Shown one piece after another: positions 26,300-33,313 of a DNA stretch of 54,575 nucleotides; position 1 is the first letter of the stretch, and each line of letters begins with the position of its first letter. This DNA is from Kosakonia oryziphila (GTDB lineage: Bacteria; Pseudomonadota; Gammaproteobacteria; Enterobacterales; Enterobacteriaceae). Both the position numbers and the translations under genes were made by a program. Under the pieces are notes generated by a model, which did not search any database, had not been told where the DNA came from, and saw nothing but the letters and a program-made list of their open reading frames with translations. The stretch is taken from positions 1 to 54,575 of the forward strand of contig NZ_FMBC01000035.1 of assembly GCF_900094795.1 (NCBI RefSeq), read 5' to 3'.

Positions 26300-27222
26300 A
26301 TAACCACCCTGTTGCTTACTACAACGAGATTGATCCCTTCGCTGCGCAATACCTGCGCAACCTCATTGATGCCGGGCTTATCGCTTCCGGTGTTGTCGAT
26401 ACTCGTTCCGTTGAGGATGTTACCCCAAATGACCTTAAAGGATTCTCTCAAGTCCACCTGTTTGCAGGTTTTGGAGGCTGGCCCCGTGCTTTGCGCGTCG
26501 CAGGATGGCCGGACGACCGCCCAGTATGGACAGCAAGTTGCCCATGCCAACCTTTCAGCCAGGCAGGCGAAGGAAAACAATTTGATGATGAGCGGCACCT
26601 ATGGCCCGCCGTTCATTGGCTTGCAGGCCAGCAACGCCCTGTCGTTATATTTGGCGAACAGTCTTCAAGCAAAGATGCAGAAGTCTGGATCGACCTTGTA
26701 CAAACTGACATGGAAAGTCTGGGCTATGCCTTCGGGGCGTCGGCGTTTCCGTCTGCGGGCGTCGGTGCGCCGCACATCCGGGAGCGTACTTACTGGCTGG
26801 CCGACTCCAACCGCGAGCAATACGAAGAACGCTTATCAGGATGCCGAGAAGGTGATCGCCAGGAAGCTGGCTGGTCGGCAGTCGAACTTACAGGACTTTG
26901 CTTGTCTTGCGGGCTGGCCCACCCCTGCGGCGAGGGATGGAAAGGGCGGGTATCAGGGGGGAAGGATGCGGCACGGGAAGCTGTCAACAGATACGCTGGA
27001 TGTGACAGCGCAGATAGCAGGCCCGGCCCGGTTAACGGATTCTGGGGATCTGCTGACTGGCTCTTTTGCAGAGATGGAAAGTGGAGGCCAGTTAAACCCG
27101 GCCTTAAGCCTCTGGTTAATGGGGTTCCCTCCAGAGTGGGAAAACTACGCGCCAGCGGAAACGCCGTAAATATCTATGCAGCAGCAACCTTCTTAAAAGC
27201 CTACATGGAGATCGCGCAATGA
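26296..27222 (+). CDS. C5 cytosine DNA methyltransferase
   Basis: 308 aa from ATG 26296, which overlaps the previous stop (ATGA). Motif I is HLFAGFGGW, motif IV with the catalytic Cys is SCPCQPFSQAGEG, the ENV-like motif is degenerate as FGEQ, motif VIII region is HIRERTYWLAD, and motif X region is RASGNAVNIYAAATF. The segment between about 190 and 275 is the target-recognition area. From 26429 to 27169 a second long frame runs through the same DNA. Confidence 0.85.
   Translation: MNNHPVAYYNEIDPFAAQYLRNLIDAGLIASGVVDTRSVEDVTPNDLKGFSQVHLFAGFGGWPRALRVAGWPDDRPVWTASCPCQPFSQAGEGKQFDDERHLWPAVHWLAGQQRPVVIFGEQSSSKDAEVWIDLVQTDMESLGYAFGASAFPSAGVGAPHIRERTYWLADSNREQYEERLSGCREGDRQEAGWSAVELTGLCLSCGLAHPCGEGWKGRVSGGKDAAREAVNRYAGCDSADSRPGPVNGFWGSADWLFCRDGKWRPVKPGLKPLVNGVPSRVGKLRASGNAVNIYAAATFLKAYMEIAQ
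26429..27169 (+). CDS. Overprinted second ORF inside the cytosine methylase gene
   Basis: 246 codons in the +1 frame relative to the methylase. They begin MTLKDSLKST and run free of stops for 741 bp. The product has protein-like, partly repeated motifs: LTGWPTPTASN and LAGWPTPAARDGKGG; STLYKLTWKVWAMPSGRRR with ASVRRTS; and SGGQLNPALSLWLMGFPPEW near the end. From memory, phage proteins with GWPTP repeats and the LMG-PPEW ending are found overlapping this methylase type. No SAM motif is present; function unknown. A GAGGA lies about 11 bases before the ATG. Confidence 0.6.
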   Translation: MTLKDSLKSTCLQVLEAGPVLCASQDGRTTAQYGQQVAHANLSARQAKENNLMMSGTYGPPFIGLQASNALSLYLANSLQAKMQKSGSTLYKLTWKVWAMPSGRRRFRLRASVRRTSGSVLTGWPTPTASNTKNAYQDAEKVIARKLAGRQSNLQDFACLAGWPTPAARDGKGGYQGGRMRHGKLSTDTLDVTAQIAGPARLTDSGDLLTGSFAEMESGGQLNPALSLWLMGFPPEWENYAPAETP

Positions 27223-29657
27223 CCACGGCAACCCGTGGCCGTCGCGCCCCTTCTCCACCTCCACCGTATCCGGGTAGCACTGACAATGCTATCCCTTACG
27301 CTTATGGCGGGAACAAACCATACCAGCCGATTGGCGTTGATGTAGCGCCGGGGCTGGATGGTTTCGACTATCTCACGCCGGACGGCACGCGTAAGCATAT
27401 TGCGTTCAGTGAACTTGTAGCGGAAGACGAAAAGCCGGAGCGCAGCAAGCTGCTGCGTCGCCGTCTGGCTTCCCTTCCGCAGTATATCCGCCGCCACTTT
27501 GCCGCGAAGCTGGATGCACTGGACGCGAAAGACCGCAAAGCGGCAGATCACTGGCTGGTTAATACCTTTGAGCGCCACGTATTAACGCGTATTGATAGCG
27601 TGAACAGTGTTTACCAGCCTGACACTGTGATGCCCGGCATTCTGCTGCCAATCCGCGATCAGCTTTTCCGTATGCTCTGGGCAGGGAAGAAAGAGTTAAA
27701 AAGACTGGCTTATACGCTTGCCGATATCTTTACGAGCGAGTTTATACGCGAGTCCGATCACCAATTGGCACGCACCGGCGATCCTGAGTTCGCGGCGCTT
27801 TCTGGCTATGGCCGTATTGCGTCGCTGGCGGTGCATCTGAAAACGCCGATCCCCGGCTGGACGGCGTATTGCAATGAAGAACTGGAAGCGGAGGACGCGT
27901 TACGCGCGGTTCTTCGTCTTGAGTCACCGCAGTGGTGGTTAAACCGCCTGCGCCGTATCCATGCTAGGTGGCGTGAGCATTTGATGATCGCAGCGGGATA
28001 CGTCCAGAAAAAATCTTCCCCATACAGTAGCGCCCCGTGCCTTACGGAATGGCTGGCCCAGAAAAAGGCTAACCGCGAATACCTTAAGGCTATGGAACTG
28101 GAAGACCAGGACACGGGCGAACGCATTTCACTGATCGATAAAGTCGCCGGTAGTGTTGCCAATCCGGCCAACCGTCGCCGCGAACTCATGACGAGAATGC
28201 GCGGATTTGAAGATCTGGCGAAGCTGGAAGGGCTGGCCGGTGACTTCTACACGCTGACAGCGCCTTCCCGCTATCACGCTATGCAGCATAACGGGCGCCG
28301 TAATAACAAATACTGTGGCGCGTCGCCGCGTGAGACACAGCAATATCTTTGCAAAGTCTGGGCGAGAACCCGCGCCGCATGGAAGAGAAAAGGGATCCGT
28401 GTTTTCGGATTTCGTGTTGTTGAACCTCACCACGATGCAACGCCGCACTGGCACTTGCTTCTTTTCATGCGCCCGGAAAAGGTCGAACAGGCGCGCGATA
28501 TCTTCCGTAAATATGCCCTGAGAGAAGACGGCAACGAGCCGGGAGCGTGGGAGCACCGCCTTGAATTTAAACCGATTGAGGACGCTTTAGGCAGCGCAAC
28601 CGGCTACATAGCGAAATACATTTCGAAGAATATCGACGGCTTCGCGCTGGATGGTGAGAAGGACGACGAAACCGGGGAAGACCTGAAAGAAATGTCACTC
28701 CGCGTTAGCGCGTGGGCGTCGCGCTGGTCAATTCGCCAGTTTCAGCAGATCGGCGGCGCGCCGGTCACGGTATATCGCGAACTTCGCCGCGTGGGCAATC
28801 GTGAACTGGTGTTACACCCTGAACTGGAAACCGCGCGGCAGGCCGCTGACGCAGGCGAGTGGGATAACTATGTATTAGCCCAGGGTGGCCCTTTGGTAGA
28901 GCGCGATAATCTGCGCATTCGCCTGAACTATGAAACCACCGAAAACGGCAACGCCTACGGCGATGACGTCCAGCGAATAACCGGTATCTATTGCCCGATT
29001 ACGGGCAATGACTCTTTGATCTTCACCCGCACCACTCAATACAAAATCGTGCCGAAGCGCCAGAGCGCTGACGGTGTGGCCGTTGACGTTGGTTTTTCAG
29101 GCGGCAACGCCGCCCCTCGGAGTTCTGTCAATAACTGTACGCGGGATCCCGCGGCAGGTGCTGACGGTGTTGAACATGCCGCCCGCGAAGCTGCAGGACA
29201 GTCGGAAATGACTGTGCCAGCTGAGGGCGTGACGGTGAATTTTGATGCGCTTTCACGGCAGGAAAAGCGAGAACTGGCGCAGCGGCTTAGTGAAGACGTT
29301 CGGAGTAAGCGTAAAAAACGGCCTCCGCAACAGGAAGAGGGGGCCGGGCTATCCGTGAAAGAGCAGCAGATCAGTGAATTGCTGGCGCTGCGCGGGATTG
29401 AGGCCAGCGCCGGAATGGTCAGATCGATGATGGCCGGTGCGTCAGTGGCGTGCGGTGATCTCGTTATGACCGTGCAGGACGGGCGGCTGGTATCCAGAAG
29501 CCGCGCCGGTTCTGGGCTGACGGTAACCATGACAGATAAAGGGCTTGTATCGAGCAGGCATGAAAGCAATGAATTGCCGTCGCAGGTGATGGCGGCGAAG
29601 AAAAAAACAGGCGACCTCGTAAACAGAATGAAGGCTGTGTTTTCGGGGCGGAAGTAG
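27219..29657 (+). CDS. A: Replication initiation endonuclease (gene A protein)
   Basis: 812 aa rolling-circle initiator of P2 type. The metal-binding HUH-like motif is HHDATPHWHLLLFM. The catalytic tyrosine pair is Y463-IAK-Y467, the same YxxxY spacing as Y450/Y454 in P2 A. N- and C-terminal extensions are hydrophilic. It nicks the origin, which in P2 lies inside gene A. Start overlaps the methylase stop (ATGA), making a long early operon from cox to A. Confidence 0.92.
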   Translation: MTTATRGRRAPSPPPPYPGSTDNAIPYAYGGNKPYQPIGVDVAPGLDGFDYLTPDGTRKHIAFSELVAEDEKPERSKLLRRRLASLPQYIRRHFAAKLDALDAKDRKAADHWLVNTFERHVLTRIDSVNSVYQPDTVMPGILLPIRDQLFRMLWAGKKELKRLAYTLADIFTSEFIRESDHQLARTGDPEFAALSGYGRIASLAVHLKTPIPGWTAYCNEELEAEDALRAVLRLESPQWWLNRLRRIHARWREHLMIAAGYVQKKSSPYSSAPCLTEWLAQKKANREYLKAMELEDQDTGERISLIDKVAGSVANPANRRRELMTRMRGFEDLAKLEGLAGDFYTLTAPSRYHAMQHNGRRNNKYCGASPRETQQYLCKVWARTRAAWKRKGIRVFGFRVVEPHHDATPHWHLLLFMRPEKVEQARDIFRKYALREDGNEPGAWEHRLEFKPIEDALGSATGYIAKYISKNIDGFALDGEKDDETGEDLKEMSLRVSAWASRWSIRQFQQIGGAPVTVYRELRRVGNRELVLHPELETARQAADAGEWDNYVLAQGGPLVERDNLRIRLNYETTENGNAYGDDVQRITGIYCPITGNDSLIFTRTTQYKIVPKRQSADGVAVDVGFSGGNAAPRSSVNNCTRDPAAGADGVEHAAREAAGQSEMTVPAEGVTVNFDALSRQEKRELAQRLSEDVRSKRKKRPPQQEEGAGLSVKEQQISELLALRGIEASAGMVRSMMAGASVACGDLVMTVQDGRLVSRSRAGSGLTVTMTDKGLVSSRHESNELPSQVMAAKKKTGDLVNRMKAVFSGRK

Positions 29658-29659
29658 GG

Positions 29660-29845
29660 TGCTGATCGGCATGGTTGGCTTTGACAGTGTGGTACCCAAA
29701 TACCGCGATGGCCGGAACGGTCAGCTTTGACGGTGTGGTACCGGATTCCGGCAAATACCGCCATTTCCGGCAGTGTTGGCCGTACATCGAGAACCGTCAT
29801 TTTTAACAGTGCTGCAGGTTGTTAAAAATGACGGTGTCAGCTAAG
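29660..29845. repeat. Repeat cluster after gene A
   Basis: Two imperfect copies of GCTTTGAC(A/G)GTGTGGTACC, about 45 bp apart (29678 and 29724), each followed by AAATACCGC. Then a perfect 15-bp inverted repeat follows: CCGTCATTTTTAACA at 29794-29808 and TGTTAAAAATGACGG at 29819-29833. The left arm plus flank (GTGTTGGCC...GTGCTGCAG) recurs at about 45483-45530. No gene here. May end the early transcript or serve as a protein site. Confidence 0.6.
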
Positions 29846-29856
29846 GACGAAAGAGA

Positions 29857-30561
29857 ATGAGCTATCTGGGAAGTAAAGCGGCGAGTGGGGTTTATCAAAA
29901 GATTATTGCTGAAATGCCCCCGCATGATACCTACATTGAAACGCACCTGGGCAGTGGCGCAGTAATGTTTCACAAGCCACTTGCAGCCAGGACGATTGGA
30001 ATTGATGTCGATGAAAATGCTTTTAAATTAACGCGGGAGCGCTGGTCTGATATGGGGGAAACTCCGCCCCGGTTGCATCTTTATCACGGTGATGCTGTAG
30101 GTTTTCTGGAAAGAGAAGACTTTACTCAACATGGCCGCGTGCTGGTTTATTCCGATCCTCCCTATCTGCCAGAAACGCGCACCAGTCGCGCCCGCTATCG
30201 TCATGAATATACGGTTGCCGATCATGAGCGCCTGTTAGCCTGCCTCATAAGCCTGCCGGAAAACGTCAACGTGATCCTGTCTGGCTATCCGTCGCGGCTC
30301 TATGACGAAACGTTAGCGGGCTGGCGCAGTAAGGAGTTTCAGGCCATGACACGCGGCGGCGTGCGAACAGAAAAAATCTGGATGAACTACCCGGAAGGGC
30401 GCGCGTATTCCCACGCATTTGCCGGGAAAGATTACAACGATCGGCACCGTATTAAGCGCAAAGTTGAGCGCTGGCGCGCGAAATATGCCGCGCTTCCGCC
30501 TGCTGAACGGCTGGCGATCATGGTGGCATTAAATGAAGTAGACGGGGGTAATCATGGATGA
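29857..30561 (+). CDS. Second DNA adenine methylase (Dam-like)
   Basis: 234 aa. Short Dam-family enzyme: MSYLGSKAASGVYQKII (motif X/I area), ETHLGSGAV, IGIDVDENAF, catalytic SDPPYLPETRTSRARYRHEY. It lacks the target-recognition insert of the 327-aa methylase, so its site specificity may differ or be loose. It lies in the site between A and Q where P2 carries tin and old, and overlaps the next ORF by 8 bp. Confidence 0.85.
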   Translation: MSYLGSKAASGVYQKIIAEMPPHDTYIETHLGSGAVMFHKPLAARTIGIDVDENAFKLTRERWSDMGETPPRLHLYHGDAVGFLEREDFTQHGRVLVYSDPPYLPETRTSRARYRHEYTVADHERLLACLISLPENVNVILSGYPSRLYDETLAGWRSKEFQAMTRGGVRTEKIWMNYPEGRAYSHAFAGKDYNDRHRIKRKVERWRAKYAALPPAERLAIMVALNEVDGGNHG

Positions 30562-30793
30562 ATATCAGGTGTTTAGTGATTCTGCTTGTGTACTGACGGC
30601 TGAAGAACAGAAGGTAGCCCAGCTTTTAGGTGATGCGTGGAATCTCTACCTTGCATTGCCTGTTGAGCATCCAATGGGGCTGGATGAATTTTGCCGAGCT
30701 ATTCACCACTGTCAAAACATGGTGTTGGCACGTCCGGCGATCAGGGCGCTGGCAGAGAAAGGGCAGGGATATAAGAGGCCAATATCTGAATGA
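30554..30793 (+). CDS. Unknown phage cargo protein
   Basis: 79 aa, acidic and helical (EEQKVAQLLGDAWNLYLAL; LDEFCRAIHHCQNM; LARPAIRALAEKG). Starts inside the end of the second methylase gene, so likely co-expressed. No family recognised. Confidence 0.55.
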   Translation: MDEYQVFSDSACVLTAEEQKVAQLLGDAWNLYLALPVEHPMGLDEFCRAIHHCQNMVLARPAIRALAEKGQGYKRPISE

Positions 30794-30850
30794 CTTCATA
30801 GTTTGACTTCATGATTAATGCGCGTAATAATGACTTCATAAAGTGACTTC
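30791..30850 (+). promoter_or_regulatory. hicAB promoter with paired TGACTTC operators
   Basis: TGACTTC occurs four times: 30791, 30804, 30831 and 30844. This is two pairs, each with a 13-bp step, the pairs exactly 40 bp apart. Between them TTGACT (30803-30808) and TAATAA (30825-30830) form a promoter with 16-bp spacing. The arrangement fits cooperative autorepression by HicB. Confidence 0.65.
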
Positions 30851-30862
30851 GTGAGGCAGGGA

Positions 30863-31138
30863 ATGAAAGAGCAGGTTTCATCACTACGGAAGAAGCAAAA
30901 AAGCACGCTTGAGCAGATATTTAAAACGCCTGTTCAGTCGGGCATTAAATGGGCTGATATCGAGTCACTGATCAGGGCGCTGGGAGGGGAAGTAAAAGAG
31001 GGGCGCGGTTCCCGCTGTAAGTTTATCCTTAATGGCAGCATCGCTAACTTTCATCGTCCCCACCCTTCACCAGATACGGACAAAGGCGCAGTAGTTAACC
31101 TGCGCGACTGGCTTGAAAGCACAGGAGTTAAGCCATGA
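30863..31138 (+). CDS. hicA: HicA-family toxin
   Basis: 91 aa from ATG 30863 (GTG 30851 is in frame upstream). The dsRBD-like HicA core is IKWADIESLIRALGGEVKEG, then RGSRCKFILNG, then FHRPHPSPDTDKGAV and LRDWLESTGVKP. HicA is an mRNA interferase. The usual GSHH position reads GSRC here; the FHRPHP histidines are typical of a longer HicA subgroup. It has an extra basic N-terminal helix of about 30 residues. Overlaps hicB by 4 bp. Confidence 0.82.
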   Translation: MKEQVSSLRKKQKSTLEQIFKTPVQSGIKWADIESLIRALGGEVKEGRGSRCKFILNGSIANFHRPHPSPDTDKGAVVNLRDWLESTGVKP

Positions 31139-31494
31139 GCAAACCATCAACACCGAATACCATTGATATCGCCGGACAACCAGCCATTATCAACTACGTG
31201 CCGGAGCTTGGCGCGTTTCGCGGTAAGTTTCTGGGGCTGACCGGCTATTGTGATTTTGTATCGGACAGTATCCAGGGGCTGAAAAACGAAGGTGAGATTT
31301 CACTGCGTGAATATCTGGAAGATTGCAGTGCAGCGGGCATTGAGCCATACGTGCGCCAGGAAAAAGTTAAAACATTCACGCTACGCTACCCGGAATCGTT
31401 TGGGGAGCGCCTTAACCAGGCCGCTGCTGAGCACGAAACTTCTGTTAATACTTTCATTATTGAGACGCTAAACGAGCGCATGAAACACGCGTAA
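31135..31494 (+). CDS. hicB: HicB-family antitoxin
   Basis: 119 aa. N-terminal RNase-H-like HicB domain (YVPELGAFRGKFLGLTGYCDF; GLKNEGEISLREYLEDC), then a C-terminal ribbon-helix-helix (KTFTLRYPESFGERLNQAAAEHE, SVNTFIIETLNERM) that would bind the TGACTTC operators. It neutralises HicA. Gene order toxin first, as usual for hicAB. Confidence 0.85.
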   Translation: MSKPSTPNTIDIAGQPAIINYVPELGAFRGKFLGLTGYCDFVSDSIQGLKNEGEISLREYLEDCSAAGIEPYVRQEKVKTFTLRYPESFGERLNQAAAEHETSVNTFIIETLNERMKHA

Positions 31495-31551
31495 CGGTGG
31501 CTATTTCTGCTCAGTATTTAATGTTTGTCTATACCGATTGAGGGGTTTTAA

Positions 31552-31773
31552 ATGAAAATGTTAATAAAACGCTATGATAGTTATGACATGACTCTTTTAT
31601 CGGATGCCTTGTCTTGCATTGCTGCCAACATTGAGGACGCATACATAACTAGCGGGGCCGTTGCTGAAAAGCACTATACCTACAACGATCTAATGACTCT
31701 TGCGCTGAAATACGTTTCCGAAAGTGCACATGGTAAAACTTTTCATGCAGATACAACGACAATTGGTAGTTAA
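31552..31773 (+). CDS. Unknown small protein after hicAB
   Basis: 73 aa (MKMLIKRYDSYDMTLLSD...). Soluble, no motif recognised. GAGGGG lies upstream of the ATG. Lower GC than its neighbours suggests separate acquisition. Last gene of the cargo block before the cos/Q region. Confidence 0.5.
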   Translation: MKMLIKRYDSYDMTLLSDALSCIAANIEDAYITSGAVAEKHYTYNDLMTLALKYVSESAHGKTFHADTTTIGS

Positions 31774-31830
31774 GTTAAATGTCTCAGGAGCGGATTATTT
31801 AACATTTTGAAATTCCCTCCAATCCTATCG

Positions 31831-31857
31831 AAAGCGTCATTAAATGGCGCTTTTTTG
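31831..31857 (+). terminator. Terminator ending the cargo operon
   Basis: AAAGCG-T-CAT-TAA-ATG-G-CGCTTT stem-loop followed by six T. Confidence 0.75.
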
Positions 31858-31860
31858 TTT

Positions 31861-31887
31861 TGCACAATAGTGCACAAATTTGCACAA
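31861..31887 (+). repeat. Three TGCACAA repeats at exact 10-bp steps
   Basis: TGCACAA starts at 31861, 31871 and 31881, and once more near 31952. One copy per helical turn puts all three on the same DNA face, as for cooperative protein binding. Confidence 0.6.
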
Positions 31888-32254
31888 TTTTTTTGAAGCT
31901 ATTTATACCCTTTCCGCCCTGTGTCGGCGCGGTCTGCCCCCGGATCGGCAAATGCACAAAAAACGAAGCAAATGTCGCGCGCAGGTGACGGGGGAACAGC
32001 CCACGCGACGGAGGGTCGGGAGGTGATGCCTTCAATTGCCATTCTCCGGCCTTTTTCGTCTTCTCGGCGCGTTTTCTCCCGTCTGGATGTGTGCGGGGTC
32101 GATTGCAGTTTGCGCCTGCCAGAATGGCGCTCATGCGTTCTGAGTGAGGGGCGTTAAAGGTCGTACTGAGTTGTTATCTGGTGGTGGCCGGTTATACGGG
32201 GATTGAAAATTATTGAAGGAGAATCGCCGCAGAATGTGCGGCGTGTGTGTTGGG
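31888..32254. other. Gene-free region expected to contain the phage cos site
   Basis: No convincing gene. In P2 and 186 the cohesive end lies between the A/cargo block and the 3' end of Q, which is here. The stretch is GC-rich around 31910-32020 with several short palindromes. I cannot identify the 19-base cos sequence with certainty. Confidence 0.4.
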
Positions 32255-33313
32255 TTACTCGTCTTTGAGCAGAGCGTAGGGATTAAAGCGGATCACTTCT
32301 TGGCCGAGCCAGTCATTGACGCCTTTCATGGCTTCCATTACGGGCAACATTTCGTTGATGGCAAAGACGCGCGCGGCCTTCTCAACATCACCGAGCGAGC
32401 CATTGCCTTCAGGCATTGCGCCCATCAACTGCGGTGGGATGCGGTGAGCGTCACGCAAATCGCTGCGCGTTGCTGATTTGATGTTAAGAAACTCATCCTT
32501 TGCCGATATCTGGCTGAACGGCATCAGTTGCACACCGTCTTTGCCGCCGCCAGGAGCGTGGATCAGTACGTTTTTAAATGCGCCTTTCCCTCTGGCCTGT
32601 GAGAGCGTCTTTTGAACCACCTTTATGCTTTCCTGATCCACCTGTGCTGCGCCCACATAGAGAATACATCCGGCATGGGAGCCGTTGTCGTAATAGAGTT
32701 TGCGGAACTTATCGGCGGAATGTGACAGGCTGGCGGACAGTAGCGCACCCATATATTCAGGCATACCGTAGATTTCCTGATGAATGTCCGGGTTCATGAT
32801 GTGGCAGATCTCGCCCGCCTTGAACTCGTATTCATCTTTCCACTGCCGGATAAACCAGTAGGTATTAAGATCGCTCCCCCGCCGCGTGTTCAGTGCCAGA
32901 ACATGCTGGAGTTTGAGCGGAGCGCCAAGGACATTAGTTCGACGCTCAAGGTAGGCATTTCCGAAGACAAACCAGTCCAGCGCAAACGCAGAGAAAGCCT
33001 GTCGTGAGAGTAACGGATGAGGAATATAGCACCCGGTCAGCACATTGCGTTTGAAGTAAAGCGCCGACTGATGCAGCGGGGATTGTGCAAACGCACGGGT
33101 TAACCCTTTCCAGTCTATTGGCGTTTCATAGTACCGGCCATTGTCGACGCAACACATGCTATCAAGCAGATCATAGCCGTCTGTGACCGAATATGGCCCG
33201 TCAAAGGTGAAGGCGCTGAGCGCCGGATCGCTTTTGAGCGCGTCAGAGATATCAGGCTGTCCGGCACTGCCACTGCTGGCAGTGTGTTTATTTTTGTATG
33301 TGCGCTTCTTCAT
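32255..33313 (-). CDS. Q: Portal protein (gene Q)
   Basis: 352 aa, near the length of P2 Q (344). Family segments include FTFDGPYSVTD, YFKRNVLTG, FVFGNAYLERR and LRDAHRIPPQLMGAMPEG. It forms the dodecameric ring through which DNA enters the procapsid. Stop of P overlaps the Q start by one base; transcribed leftward with P. Confidence 0.94.
   Translation of the reverse strand: MKKRTYKNKHTASSGSAGQPDISDALKSDPALSAFTFDGPYSVTDGYDLLDSMCCVDNGRYYETPIDWKGLTRAFAQSPLHQSALYFKRNVLTGCYIPHPLLSRQAFSAFALDWFVFGNAYLERRTNVLGAPLKLQHVLALNTRRGSDLNTYWFIRQWKDEYEFKAGEICHIMNPDIHQEIYGMPEYMGALLSASLSHSADKFRKLYYDNGSHAGCILYVGAAQVDQESIKVVQKTLSQARGKGAFKNVLIHAPGGGKDGVQLMPFSQISAKDEFLNIKSATRSDLRDAHRIPPQLMGAMPEGNGSLGDVEKAARVFAINEMLPVMEAMKGVNDWLGQEVIRFNPYALLKDE

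Noticed and set aside
29036..29800. 254-codon leftward frame over the end of gene A and the repeat cluster
   Set aside because: Its N-terminal part translates the repeats (hence repeated Y-H-T-V-K words) and the rest is antisense to A. No ribosome site or family match.
29660..29845. Structured repeat region considered as a retron msr-msd or a CRISPR array
   Set aside because: No reverse transcriptase gene is adjacent, and there are only two to three unequal repeats with no regular spacers or cas genes.
30863..31138. HicA toxin suspected inactive because the usual GSHH histidine site reads GSRC
   Set aside because: The longer HicA subgroup, as I recall it, commonly shows this pattern with FHRPHP histidines further on. 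Activity cannot be judged from this residue alone.
32213..32476. Rightward 87-codon frame at the end of Q
   Set aside because: Antisense to the conserved C-terminus of the portal gene; no supporting motif.
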